A stretch of DNA of 64,000 bases from Granulosicoccus sp. (GTDB lineage: Bacteria > Pseudomonadota > Gammaproteobacteria > Granulosicoccales > Granulosicoccaceae), in contig JAHDGK010000009.1 in NCBI GenBank assembly GCA_020627685.1, positions 1 to 64,000 of the forward strand, read 5' to 3'. Of this stretch, positions 9,558 to 18,604 are shown piece by piece. A program made the translations under genes and the position numbers. The notes under the pieces were generated by a model. That model worked only from the letters and a program-made list of their open reading frames with translations. It was not told the origin of the DNA and made no database searches. Each line of letters begins with the position of its first letter. Position 1 is the stretch's first letter.

Positions 9558-10188
9558 CGATTCGCGCATCGGCTTGTTCGGAGGCACATTCGACCCTGTT
9601 CATTACGGTCATCTGCGTCCGGCGGTTGAGATTGCCGAATTATTCGAGTTGTCGACACTCTACCTGATGCCTAATCATCAGCCGGGGCATCGTGGACCCA
9701 CGGCGGCCTCCACCGATCACAGACTCGAGATGCTGACCATGGCGGTTAAAGATGCACCCCGGTTGGTGGTGGATACGCGTGAAGCAGAGCGTAACGAACC
9801 CACTTACACCATCGATACGCTTAAAGAAATTCATCACGAGCAAGCTGATGCAACCCTTGTATTTTTCCTGGGCTTGGATTCTTTTTCGGCTTTCGATAGC
9901 TGGCACGAGTGGGAAGAGATTCTCACTCTCACCAATCTGGTCGTACTTGATCGTCCGGGCGCTGAGCATTCCGAATTTTCGCAGGGTTTGCTGGCCAGGC
10001 AGCAGGCGAATTGCGGTCGTCAAATCGTGAACGGGCGCACGGGAGTGATTCAAACCTGCCAGGTCACGCAGCTTGCTATCTCCGCAACTGATGTACGGCG
10101 TCGCATTGCGAGTGATCTTTCTGTGCGTTTTTTGCTCCCGGATGAAGTATCGGAGTATATTGACGCGAATAACTTATATCGCAGCTAA
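9550..10188 (+). CDS. nadD: Nicotinate-nucleotide adenylyltransferase
   Basis: NadD adenylates nicotinate mononucleotide to give deamido-NAD, which the NadE enzyme encoded at 58418-60424 can amidate. The N-terminal [15 protein letters not shown] carries the GxFxPxHxGH nucleotidyltransferase motif, and [10 protein letters not shown] near the C-terminus is the ISxTxxR motif. Its 212 residues match the family. The start is GTG 9550, overlapping the proA stop by 8 bases. The gene runs directly into rsfS, the common gammaproteobacterial arrangement. Confidence 0.95.
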   Translation: MASDSRIGLFGGTFDPVHYGHLRPAVEIAELFELSTLYLMPNHQPGHRGPTAASTDHRLEMLTMAVKDAPRLVVDTREAERNEPTYTIDTLKEIHHEQADATLVFFLGLDSFSAFDSWHEWEEILTLTNLVVLDRPGAEHSEFSQGLLARQQANCGRQIVNGRTGVIQTCQVTQLAISATDVRRRIASDLSVRFLLPDEVSEYIDANNLYRS

Positions 10189-10233
10189 ATGCCGCTCTTT
10201 CGGAGCCGGCGGGAGCAGTCACCTTTTTTGAGT

Positions 10234-10596
10234 ATGAATAGCAAAGACGTCATCGATTTGGCCGTAGGCACCATCGAAGATATGAAAGGCGTCGATTTAG
10301 TCGTTATCGATATTGTTGGAAAATCGAGCATTGCTGATGCAATGATTGTTGTGACAGGCACGTCCCAGCGTCATGTTCGATCCTTAGCAGAGTCTGTTCG
10401 CTTGGCAGCCAAAGAAGCTAATCACCCGCCCCTAGGAATAGAAGGTGGTGATTCCAGTGATTGGGTACTGGTCGATCTGGGTGATGTCATCGTGCATGTC
10501 ATGACAGAGGAAAAACGCGAATTTTATTCGCTGGAAAAATTGTGGTCGGTTGGCCCTGCTGATGAAGAAGCCAGCGACGCGGCAGGCACTCACTAA
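10234..10596 (+). CDS. rsfS: Ribosome silencing factor RsfS
   Basis: RsfS (YbeB/Iojap family) binds ribosomal protein uL14 and blocks subunit joining when nutrients are short. The sequence shows the family core: DVIDLAVGTIEDMKGVDLVVIDI, SIADAMIVVTGTSQRHVRSLAE, GIEGGDSSDWVLVDLGDVIVHVM and REFYSLEKLW. ATG 10234 gives 120 residues, close to the family norm. An ATG at 10189, immediately after the nadD stop, would add 15 residues that do not look conserved, and TTG 10228 is also in frame. It lies between nadD and rlmH. Confidence 0.93.
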   Translation: MNSKDVIDLAVGTIEDMKGVDLVVIDIVGKSSIADAMIVVTGTSQRHVRSLAESVRLAAKEANHPPLGIEGGDSSDWVLVDLGDVIVHVMTEEKREFYSLEKLWSVGPADEEASDAAGTH

Positions 10597-10670
10597 TTTA
10601 AGTTTCCCATTGATGGTCTTCATATTGCGGCCGTACACGCCACTGTTCGCGGTACTCCGGTAAACCTAAC

Positions 10671-11132
10671 GTGCAGATCTCGGTTTTTGCCGTAGGGCGA
10701 AAGATGCCAGCCTGGGTGCAGTCGGCATCTGATGATTACACCAAACGTATGCCGCGCCGCTGGCAATTCAAAGTGCGTGAATTTGCTCAGGCTCAAGGCG
10801 ATAGCAGTGAACTGATCATGTCCAAGGAGGCAGATGTCCTTCTGGATGCCATTCCCGAAAAAGCGCATGTCATTGCTTTAGATAACAGAGGCGTGGCGTG
10901 GTCAACGGAGCAGGTGTCCAAGCAACTTGAATCGTGGCAGGAGTTAGGCAAGTCGCTTATCTTTATTATCGGTGGAGCCGATGGTTTGCACCCTCGAGTG
11001 CGAGACAGGGCGAATCAGATGTGGAGTTTGTCCAACCTAACCTACCCGCATCCGCTGGTGCGAGTGGTTTTAGTAGAGCAGCTTTATCGAGCACAGTCTT
11101 TACTGGATAATCACCCTTACCATCGTGCGTAG
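10671..11132 (+). CDS. rlmH: 23S rRNA (pseudouridine-1915-N3) methyltransferase RlmH
   Basis: RlmH methylates pseudouridine 1915 in helix 69 of 23S rRNA using S-adenosylmethionine. The 153-residue SPOUT protein starts with MQISVFAVGRKMPAWVQSA and contains LIFIIGGADGL and the C-terminal YRAQSLLDNHPYHRA, the family signatures. The start codon is GTG 10671. It follows rsfS after a 74-base gap and precedes maf, so the run is likely one transcription unit. Confidence 0.95.
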   Translation: MQISVFAVGRKMPAWVQSASDDYTKRMPRRWQFKVREFAQAQGDSSELIMSKEADVLLDAIPEKAHVIALDNRGVAWSTEQVSKQLESWQELGKSLIFIIGGADGLHPRVRDRANQMWSLSNLTYPHPLVRVVLVEQLYRAQSLLDNHPYHRA

Positions 11133-11151
11133 CATCAACGGGGGTTGCTAG

Positions 11152-11781
11152 GTGCAATCAGACATACCTGCCATTGTTCTTGCCTCTGCCTCGCCTCGCC
11201 GTAAAGAGCTACTTGAACAAATCGGTATCGAAGCTATTTGTCATCCGGTTGATATTGATGAAAGTCCACTGGCCGGTGAATCCCCATCTGAATTAGTGCA
11301 TAGGTTGGCGTTGGAAAAAGCTATGTGCTGCAAAAGCCGGCTAGCCCGATTCAGCGCAGATGCTCAGACTACGCAAATCCCTGCGCACTATATTCTCGGA
11401 GCAGACACCATCATTGATCTGGATGGTCAGGCGTTGGGGAAGCCCCAGAGTAAAGAAGCTGCATTAACAACACTTCAGGCTTTGTCCGAGCGAGAACACT
11501 ATGTTCATACAGGGGTCGCCATTGTTGCTATTGAAAGTGATTTAATCGAATCCGCACTTGTGACAACCACTGTCGAATTTGGCCGCGTATCGGAAAGTGA
11601 TGCGTTGAGTTATTGGGACAGCGGAGAGCCTGCTGGAAAAGCTGGCTCATATGCTATCCAAGGCTACGGTGCCCGTTTTGTGTCCAAATTGACGGGCAGT
11701 TATAGCAACGTTGTCGGACTGCCTCTGTACGAAACGGTGGCATTGCTGCGCACAATAACGGGGCGTGATGTAAGCAAATAA
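11152..11781 (+). CDS. maf: Maf/YhdE nucleoside triphosphate pyrophosphatase
   Basis: Maf proteins hydrolyse dTTP, UTP and modified pyrimidine nucleotides to monophosphates. This 209-residue protein has the N-terminal SASPRRKELLEQIG motif, the catalytic ILGADTIIDLDG region, LGKPQSKEEA-like spacing and AIQGYGARFVSKLTGSYSNVVGLPLYET. That last stretch resembles the YhdE type (dTTP/UTP pyrophosphatase) more than the YceF type. The start is GTG 11152, 20 bases after rlmH. Its position before rng is a common pairing with genes for cell shape and RNA decay. Confidence 0.9.
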   Translation: MQSDIPAIVLASASPRRKELLEQIGIEAICHPVDIDESPLAGESPSELVHRLALEKAMCCKSRLARFSADAQTTQIPAHYILGADTIIDLDGQALGKPQSKEAALTTLQALSEREHYVHTGVAIVAIESDLIESALVTTTVEFGRVSESDALSYWDSGEPAGKAGSYAIQGYGARFVSKLTGSYSNVVGLPLYETVALLRTITGRDVSK

Positions 11782-11847
11782 AAATTCTTCTGTAACGATT
11801 GTGTTTCAGCTGACATCGGAGGCAGCTGGGCGGGCATACTATGCAGT

Positions 11848-13311
11848 ATGAGTGAAGAATTACTAATCAACGTGACGCCACAGGAGACTCGGGTCGCCAC
11901 CGTTGAAAACGGCATGCTGACTGAAATTTGGGTCGAACGGGTTCAAAAGATCGGTTTAATCGGTACCATTATTCAGGGTACTGTTAAGCGCGTGTTGCCC
12001 GGAATGGAAGCCGCCTTTGTCGATATCGGTTTAGAAAAAGCCGCTTTTCTCCATGTCTCCGATGTGCAAGCCGACATCCCGGTGGATGAAAACGGTGAGC
12101 CACAGCCGGTACTCATTTCCCGAGTACTCAAAGAAGGGCAAAAACTAGCGGTCCAAGTCACCAAGGATCCTCTGGGGACGAAAGGAGCACGCGTGACCAG
12201 CAAGCTAACGGCGCCCAGCCGCTACCTGGTCATGATGCCGTACGAAGACAATATTGGTGTCTCTGCTCGTATTGACAACGAAGAAGAACGGGAACGATTG
12301 CGCTCAATGGTTGAGGAGCTGCGCGGAGACAGTCGCGCTGGTTACATCATTCGAACCGCCGCCGAGGGTGTGGAGCTTGAACACCTGAAGGATGACATGG
12401 ACTACCTGACAAAAGCCTGGCGTGGTGTCAAAGAAAGATGTCAGACAACGAAAGCGGGCAATGTGATTTTCCGAGACCTTCCACTAGTGCAAAGAATGAT
12501 GCGCGATCTGAATCGTGAAGGCATCGAGCGCATTCGTATCGACTCACGGGAAACCTTCCATCAGTGTGTCGATTTCTGCGAAGAATATGTGCCGGAATTA
12601 GCCAGCTGTTTAGAACATTATCCCGGTGAAAGGCCTATTTTTGATCTCCATGGAGTTGAGGATGAAATTGATAAGGCTTTGAATCGTAAGGTTTTATTAA
12701 AGTCGGGTGGCTATTTAATCATCGATCAAACCGAATCAATGACAACCATTGATGTCAATACAGGTGGATTCGTTGGAAAACATAACCTTGAAGAAACTAT
12801 CTTCAAGACTAATCTTGAAGCTGCGCAAGCAATTGCCCGTCAGCTGAGGCTGCGAAATCTGGGTGGAATCATCATTATCGATTTCATCGATATGGCGGTA
12901 TTAGAGCATCGCAGGCAAGTATTAAGGGCACTGGAAAAAGCTCTGGAACGGGATCATGCAAGGACTCAGGTCAATGAGGTCTCGCAGTTAGGATTGGTTG
13001 AGATGACGCGAAAACGGACGCGCGAGTCTCTCGAGCAGGTGCTGTGCTCTGAATGTTCGGTCTGCGATGGCCGGGGCATGCAGAAAACACTGGAAACGGT
13101 CGGGTTTGAAGTCTCCAGAGAAATTATTAGACAGGTAAGGCAATTTGAAATTGATTCAGTTACCGTTCTGGCTTCTAGTGAGATAGTCGACTGGTTTACT
13201 GAGGAACGCTCCGATGATCTCGCTGAATTGCAGGATTTCGCCGGAGTGCCCATTCGATTACAGGCAGAACAATATTACACGCGTGAACATTACGACGTTG
13301 TACTGCAGTGA
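11848..13311 (+). CDS. rng: Ribonuclease G
   Basis: RNase G processes the 5' end of 16S rRNA and takes part in mRNA decay. The 487 residues match E. coli RNase G (489) and lack the long C-terminal scaffold of RNase E. Visible parts: the S1 domain around residues 36-125 (LIGTIIQGTVKRVLPGMEAA), the catalytic region TTIDVNTGGFVG, IIIDFIDM, and the Zn-link cysteines C403/C406 in a CSVCDGRG motif, which hold the dimer together. It lies 66 bases after maf and 12 before yhdP, the usual order. Confidence 0.95.
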   Translation: MSEELLINVTPQETRVATVENGMLTEIWVERVQKIGLIGTIIQGTVKRVLPGMEAAFVDIGLEKAAFLHVSDVQADIPVDENGEPQPVLISRVLKEGQKLAVQVTKDPLGTKGARVTSKLTAPSRYLVMMPYEDNIGVSARIDNEEERERLRSMVEELRGDSRAGYIIRTAAEGVELEHLKDDMDYLTKAWRGVKERCQTTKAGNVIFRDLPLVQRMMRDLNREGIERIRIDSRETFHQCVDFCEEYVPELASCLEHYPGERPIFDLHGVEDEIDKALNRKVLLKSGGYLIIDQTESMTTIDVNTGGFVGKHNLEETIFKTNLEAAQAIARQLRLRNLGGIIIIDFIDMAVLEHRRQVLRALEKALERDHARTQVNEVSQLGLVEMTRKRTRESLEQVLCSECSVCDGRGMQKTLETVGFEVSREIIRQVRQFEIDSVTVLASSEIVDWFTEERSDDLAELQDFAGVPIRLQAEQYYTREHYDVVLQ

Positions 13312-13323
13312 TTCTCAGACGTT

Positions 13324-16300
13324 ATGATTATCAGAACGGCTCGGATGACCGCGCGTGTTTGCATCACGCTGATAGGTATTTTTCTCATCGTGCTTGCACT
13401 GTTGAGTGCCAGTGTGCGCCTTGGTCTGCCGTTTGTTGCCAATTACAAACCTACTATCGAATCCAGACTCAGTGACTACCTGCGTAGTCCGGTTGCCATC
13501 GGTGAACTGAACTTTAGCTGGGAGGGTTTTGGCCCTCTGCTCCGAGCCGAGCAAGTGGCGGTGTTCGAATCCAGCGATTCCAAAGTAACCCTCGATGAGC
13601 TGCTCATTGATTTAAATCTGGCGAAGAGTCTTTTTCGCGGCGTGCCAGTCATCAATGAACTGACGCTTGTGGGTGCTCGATTCGCCGTAGAGGCGGACCC
13701 CAATGGGCAATTTCGATTACACGGCATGGACCGTGTTCAGAGCGCACGGCTAGCATCAGATTCTGCAAGCCCGCGTCAGGGGCAGGGTGTCGATTTGATG
13801 GCTTGGCTGTTAATTGCCAGAAAAGTCGGGCTTCTGGATACGGAAGTTACCCTCATCGATAAACAAGCCGATCTGCAGTTGGTCATGCAGGATTTAAATA
13901 TTCGTGCTGAAAATGAAAATGACGTTCACAAACTTCGAGTGGATGTGCAATTACCGAAAGAGCTGGGTGGGAGTTTGGAGGCTGGTATTGACCTTATCGG
14001 CTCAGCTGATGCGTTGGCCAGTGCAAAAGGCGATTTGTACATCAAGGCTGACACCTTACAAACCCGCGCCTTAACTAAGATTCTCAAAGTGGGTGGTCTG
14101 GCAGATAAACTGCGCCGCGTCGACAGCCCGATAGATACCTCTGTGTCCTTAGAGTTGTGGGGGCAGTGGGAAGATGGTCAGCTTAAGTCTGCTCGCGGAC
14201 CCATCTCCACATCGCTTATAAAAAACTCTGTTTCGGGTGATTATCTGGCAGACGGTGCGAGTGCCAATCTTGTACTGGTGGGCGATAAGCAGTCGCTCAG
14301 AGCGGTCGCCAGTGATGTCATTGTGTCAATGGGAACAGATACCGTCCGTGTGGACAGTATTTTTGGTCATTGGAGTGCACCTTCGAATTCCGACAGTCCA
14401 CAAAAGTCTCGTACTTGGGGCGTTTCTGCTGCTGGAACGCAGTTGGATGTTGCATCCTCCAGTCGCTTGGTTCGTGGTGTTCTGATGGGCTCTGATCCTG
14501 TTAATGCACTCAACCTGCAAACAGCTCAGCCATCAGGTAGCGTTCTTAACTGGACTTTCAACTACAGCAACAAAGACTATTTGCCGCGTGTCTCTTTAGA
14601 AGCTGATTTATATCAACTTCAATCAAAACCGTTCGGTTCTTTGCCTGGCCTTGGTCCGGTCAATGGAAGAGTGAGTGTGGAAGATTCCAAAGGTGAACTG
14701 ACTCTGGCATCCGACTCAACAGCAGCGTCCTGGCCTGTGGCATCAGATGCGCCTTTGATGATTGATTCGTTGACTGCTGCTATTGGTATCGACTTCGCTC
14801 AAGAGAGTCGCGTGTTGCTTGATGGTGACATTGAAGTTAATGACAGCGGTATCGATTTTTCTTCTCGATTAAATCTGACCTTAGAGCGTGGTCAATCACC
14901 TCATCTGGATATGCAGAGTCGATTTGCGGCCAGCGATATCAATGCCGTAAAACAATGGTTACCGAAAAAGAAAATCTCTGAGAAATTCAGAAACTGGCTA
15001 GAACTTGCGATAGAGAGTGGGTCGATCAGCGATGGTTCCTTATTGTTTTTCGGCAACGTGTCAGATTTTCCGTTTGCGTCCGGTGAGGGTGTATTTCGTG
15101 CGAGTGCAAACGTACAGAATGGCCGTCTGGCGTTTAACACTAAATGGCCTGCAGCGAAAAACATCAACGGCACATTAGAAGTTGATGGCACAAAATTAAC
15201 GGGTGTTTCCACCCGGTCCTCCTTTGATAAGTTTGCAATTGGCGAGACACGTCTCGAGATCGCAGACTTGAAACGTCCGGTGTTAACCTTGAACGGAACC
15301 GGCAGCGGCGTACTCCAAGACGTTATCTACTTTGGGAATAACGGACCGCTTAAGTCGATACTTGCTCCTGCGTTATCGGGTGTAACAGGCAGTGGTAATG
15401 CTGATATGGATTTAGCATTAACACTTCCTTTATACCGAAGTAAGCCGGGTGCTGATGTGTCATCAACTGACACCAAGAGGCCCTCTTTAACGGTCAATGG
15501 CTCACTTTTTCTAAGCGGTAACAACGTAGAATTTTCAGAGGCTAATTTGCCGTTGCAACAAGTATCCGGAGCGATAGGTTTCGATCGCAATGGTATTCGG
15601 GTTAATAATTTAAAAGCCAAATTATTAGGTCAGTCTGTTCGAGTGAGCGGCAAGACCACAGGTACAGCACGGAACGCCATAACAACTGTCGGCTTGACCG
15701 GGGCTCTGGAAGGCAACGATGTCTTAGCGCATTATGGAAATCCGCTAGATCAATACATCAGGGGTGCCTCTAAGTGGTCGGCTGAGCTCACGGTGCCGCA
15801 TTCTGCTAAGCGGATGAACGAAGACGGTATCCGTTTGCAAGTGGTTAGCGACCTGGTAGGTAGCGAGCTAGCATTGCCAAGGCCGTTGTACAAATCCACC
15901 GGGTCTTCCAGACGCTTGGTCGTCAACACAGCCTTTAGAGCATCTCAGGAATCACAACGTTGGGATGTCCGATTGGACGGTAAGCTGCATGCCAGTGCGA
16001 CAACATCAGACGGCGGCATGGAATCGCTCGTTATGAGGCTCGGTGGTGCACCGATTCCTCAATCAGAAATCGCCCGTGCTAAACCTGGAATACGCTTGCT
16101 TGGGCGAGTCGACAGGATGGCAGCCGATGACTGGATAACGGGTATTGGCCGGTTTATCAATTCAGGTTCGGACACAGGCTCTGGTACTAACTCACTGATT
16201 ATTCCAGTGTCTACACAACTGGAAATTGATTCACTGGAGTTGGGTAGCGATTCGCTGGGCGCTGCAACGCTGAGCATGAGCACCAGTAGCCGATATCTAA

Positions 16301-17328
16301 AAGCGATTATTAAAAACGATTTTCTTGAAGGTCAAATCGAGTACCCGCGTAAGCACTGGAGTAAGGAGCTAGCGCTTAATGCACGGTTTGAGCGCATTGA
16401 TATGGCTGTTATTGATGCGCTCAATTCTGAAAGCGAAGGTGTTGCGAAGTCCGTGCAATCCACGCCGATAGATCCGCGGACGTTGCCGCCGATAGAGGCG
16501 CGTGTTGCGCGATTCACACGCAAAGCACAGACGATTAAAAATATTGTGCTTCGAGCACAGCCGGATACCGGTGGTTTGCAGGTAACGACCCTCGGCTTTG
16601 CTTACGATACGATGCAATTAGTCGGGCAGGGGTATTGGCGATTAAAAGATCCCCAAGGTGTCAATCCATTACTGGACGGGCAACACCTAACCCGGCTTGA
16701 TCTCGTTTTGCAGAGCGATGATTTCGGAGCAGGTTTTGAGCATATCGGTTTAAACGATGTCATTTCAAAAGGCGAGGGTAGTGCGGAAGTGCAACTGACC
16801 TGGCCCGGACCCGCTTATCTACCGTCGCTGGCAACGCTGGATGGTAGCGTTAAGTTGAACATCGAACGCGGAAGCATCATCCCGCTAGAGCCGGGTGCAG
16901 GAAAAATGGTTGGGCTTTTTGCGCTGCAGGCGTTGCCTCGCAGGCTTAATCTGGATTTCACTGATATTTCTGATGATGGTCTTGCCTTCAAACGAATTAC
17001 CGGGGATGCGCTAATCGACAACGGTGTTGTCGATGTGAAACTGGTGCAACTCACCGGGCCTGTTGGTGTTGTTGATGTGTCGGGCGAATCAAATTTGAAT
17101 ACCCGAGAGTTCGATCAACAAATTACTGTTCTGCCAAGGGTCAGTGCGGCACTGCCCATCATTGGTGTGATTTCCGGAGGGGCAAGCGCGGGCGTCGGTG
17201 CGTTGATCGCCACCGGGCTATTGAAGGCACTGGGCATCGACCTTGATAGAATAGGTCTTCGGGAATATGAACTTAAAGGTACTTGGGATGAACCCGTATT
17301 CAGCTCGGGCAGTTCCGGCAATAACTAA
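13324..17328 (+). CDS. yhdP: YhdP family AsmA-like envelope protein (phospholipid transport)
   Basis: A 1334-residue bitopic protein with one N-terminal membrane helix (ITLIGIFLIVLALLSASVRLG) and a very long repetitive beta-strand periplasmic part. YhdP, TamB and YdbH form bridge-like lipid conduits between inner and outer membranes (established for E. coli). Signatures are the N-terminal VANYKPTIESRLSDYLRSPVAIG and the C-terminal GSIIPLEPGAGKMVGLFALQALPRRL followed by LDFTDI. Length is that of YhdP (about 1270-1350), and rng immediately upstream is the conserved neighbour. In many relatives a nitrilase and tldD follow; here a different gene does. Confidence 0.93.
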   Translation: MIIRTARMTARVCITLIGIFLIVLALLSASVRLGLPFVANYKPTIESRLSDYLRSPVAIGELNFSWEGFGPLLRAEQVAVFESSDSKVTLDELLIDLNLAKSLFRGVPVINELTLVGARFAVEADPNGQFRLHGMDRVQSARLASDSASPRQGQGVDLMAWLLIARKVGLLDTEVTLIDKQADLQLVMQDLNIRAENENDVHKLRVDVQLPKELGGSLEAGIDLIGSADALASAKGDLYIKADTLQTRALTKILKVGGLADKLRRVDSPIDTSVSLELWGQWEDGQLKSARGPISTSLIKNSVSGDYLADGASANLVLVGDKQSLRAVASDVIVSMGTDTVRVDSIFGHWSAPSNSDSPQKSRTWGVSAAGTQLDVASSSRLVRGVLMGSDPVNALNLQTAQPSGSVLNWTFNYSNKDYLPRVSLEADLYQLQSKPFGSLPGLGPVNGRVSVEDSKGELTLASDSTAASWPVASDAPLMIDSLTAAIGIDFAQESRVLLDGDIEVNDSGIDFSSRLNLTLERGQSPHLDMQSRFAASDINAVKQWLPKKKISEKFRNWLELAIESGSISDGSLLFFGNVSDFPFASGEGVFRASANVQNGRLAFNTKWPAAKNINGTLEVDGTKLTGVSTRSSFDKFAIGETRLEIADLKRPVLTLNGTGSGVLQDVIYFGNNGPLKSILAPALSGVTGSGNADMDLALTLPLYRSKPGADVSSTDTKRPSLTVNGSLFLSGNNVEFSEANLPLQQVSGAIGFDRNGIRVNNLKAKLLGQSVRVSGKTTGTARNAITTVGLTGALEGNDVLAHYGNPLDQYIRGASKWSAELTVPHSAKRMNEDGIRLQVVSDLVGSELALPRPLYKSTGSSRRLVVNTAFRASQESQRWDVRLDGKLHASATTSDGGMESLVMRLGGAPIPQSEIARAKPGIRLLGRVDRMAADDWITGIGRFINSGSDTGSGTNSLIIPVSTQLEIDSLELGSDSLGAATLSMSTSSRYLKAIIKNDFLEGQIEYPRKHWSKELALNARFERIDMAVIDALNSESEGVAKSVQSTPIDPRTLPPIEARVARFTRKAQTIKNIVLRAQPDTGGLQVTTLGFAYDTMQLVGQGYWRLKDPQGVNPLLDGQHLTRLDLVLQSDDFGAGFEHIGLNDVISKGEGSAEVQLTWPGPAYLPSLATLDGSVKLNIERGSIIPLEPGAGKMVGLFALQALPRRLNLDFTDISDDGLAFKRITGDALIDNGVVDVKLVQLTGPVGVVDVSGESNLNTREFDQQITVLPRVSAALPIIGVISGGASAGVGALIATGLLKALGIDLDRIGLREYELKGTWDEPVFSSGSSGNN

Positions 17329-17351
17329 CTGTGTGTGAGAGCCAATCTAAA

Positions 17352-18104
17352 ATGATAGGCAGACTCGCTCTTGTAAAGCGTGTCGCTGCGAAGGTTTGCA
17401 TCGGTATCGTTTGGCTTTTGGCGTGCGTTGGTGTGAATGCTCACGACACTGACATTGAGGTGCCGGACGATACCGCGATAACGCTAAAGTCCCTAAACAC
17501 TAAAGATGCTTACTTGCCTGAGCTTGTTACATTCATCGATGATCTACTGTATTTCGCTCAAGACGTAACGGTGCTCACCGAAGTTGAAGACGGCCCCTTA
17601 TTTGATCCTGAGCATATGGAAATCTGGATGCCCGGCAGCTTTTCCGATTCCATTGCCGAGTATTTTGATTCTGAAGATGCACCCATAGGCGATGTGTATT
17701 TCCATACTCTGGTGCACGAAGTGGGACACGTTCTTTTTGCCCAGTATGATTTGCCGTTACTGGCTCGCGAAGAAGATGCGGCCGATGCATTAGCCAATGT
17801 GCTGCTACTGGAATATGCGGAAAACGGGGCGGAGGTTGTGTTGAATGCCGCTGATATGTTTGGTCTGGAAAGCGAAGATACCGAGCTATTTGATGAATCC
17901 GATTTTTGGAGTGAACACAGCCTGGATATACAGCGCTACTACACCACTATCTGCCATGTTTACGGCAGTGATCCTGAGAGTCACGAACACTTAATCAACA
18001 CCGAGTACGGACTGTCGGAAGAGCGTGCCGAAGACTGTGAGTACGAGTATGAAAGAATCCGTCGCGGTTGGCTGAACGTGCTGCAGCCCTATCTAAAGCG
18101 ATAG
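17352..18104 (+). CDS. DUF4344-type putative exported metallopeptidase
   Basis: A 250-residue protein starting at ATG 17352 (GTG 17331 is an alternative) with a signal peptide ending near VGVNAHD. It contains HEVGH (residues 122-126), a zinc-binding HExxH motif, followed by FAQYDLPLLAREEDAADALAN. That pattern matches the DUF4344 putative metallopeptidase family, in which the downstream EEDAAD acidic cluster probably supplies the third zinc ligand. The C-terminal half has several Cys and Tyr residues. It is the last gene of the run that starts at proA, just before the glycine riboswitch. Substrate unknown. Confidence 0.65.
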   Translation: MIGRLALVKRVAAKVCIGIVWLLACVGVNAHDTDIEVPDDTAITLKSLNTKDAYLPELVTFIDDLLYFAQDVTVLTEVEDGPLFDPEHMEIWMPGSFSDSIAEYFDSEDAPIGDVYFHTLVHEVGHVLFAQYDLPLLAREEDAADALANVLLLEYAENGAEVVLNAADMFGLESEDTELFDESDFWSEHSLDIQRYYTTICHVYGSDPESHEHLINTEYGLSEERAEDCEYEYERIRRGWLNVLQPYLKR

Positions 18105-18321
18105 CCCGCTGTGTGATGCATCTCTAGATTTGAGAAACCCGGGCCAACGATAGCGCCGGGAGTTGTGTCTGGCGCCATAAATTGGGCAGCTCTGGAGTTC
18201 ACTAAAGGGTTCTCCGGGCCGAAAAACAGCTTGGGGACGCTTGCGTTGTTCCCGTCTGTATTGCATAGTGCAGGTGCTTTGACAGTGGTGGGGAGCTTAT
18301 TGGCCCTACTGCTGAGGTTGT
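18105..18321 (+). other. Upstream leader/promoter region of the glycine riboswitch transcript
   Basis: About 215 bases with no supported gene. TTGACA occurs at 18279-18284 but no good -10 follows at the right distance, so the promoter is only suspected. A small frame at 18165-18416 runs into the riboswitch and is not credible as a gene. Confidence 0.3.
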
Positions 18322-18530
18322 GTAGGGGAGAGATCAACGCGTATTTGTTTTACGAGTTGACGCCGAAGGAGCAACACCCAGGAAACTCTCAGGCAAACGG
18401 ACCCTTCACTCACTAAAGCATCTGGAGAGCGATATGTCGTTTTTTACATATCCACCGAAGGGGTAGTGACCAAGGTCAGTTATTGATCGTTTCATTGGTT
18501 ACGTAAACTCTCAGGTTCCGAGACAGATGG
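18322..18530 (+). promoter_or_regulatory. Tandem glycine riboswitch (two gcvT-type aptamers)
   Basis: Two aptamer-like units lie in series. The first (about 18322-18405) has GGGGAGAG, GCCGAAGGAGCAA and AAACTCTCAGGCAAA. The second (about 18421-18530) has TGGAGAGCG, CACCGAAGGGGTAGTGACC, AAACTCTCAGG and GAGACAGATGG. These are the conserved core strings of glycine riboswitches, and the short linker of about 15 bases is typical of tandem forms. The array ends about 75 bases before the start of a DadA-like FAD dehydrogenase, so glycine probably controls that gene. Whether it acts as an ON or OFF switch is not visible. Boundaries are approximate. Confidence 0.9.
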
Positions 18531-18604
18531 GATGAGCGAGTTATTCAACTTTATAAACAAGTTGGGTGGCTTACATCTTACATTGCGTATGTCTGGAACC
18601 AACT

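Noticed and set aside
9640-10053. 137-codon minus-strand frame
   Set aside because: Entirely antisense to nadD, whose motifs are unmistakable.
18165-18416. Small 83-codon frame upstream of the DadA-like gene
   Set aside because: It runs into the first glycine aptamer, has no ribosome site or family resemblance, and the RNA structure explains the sequence better.
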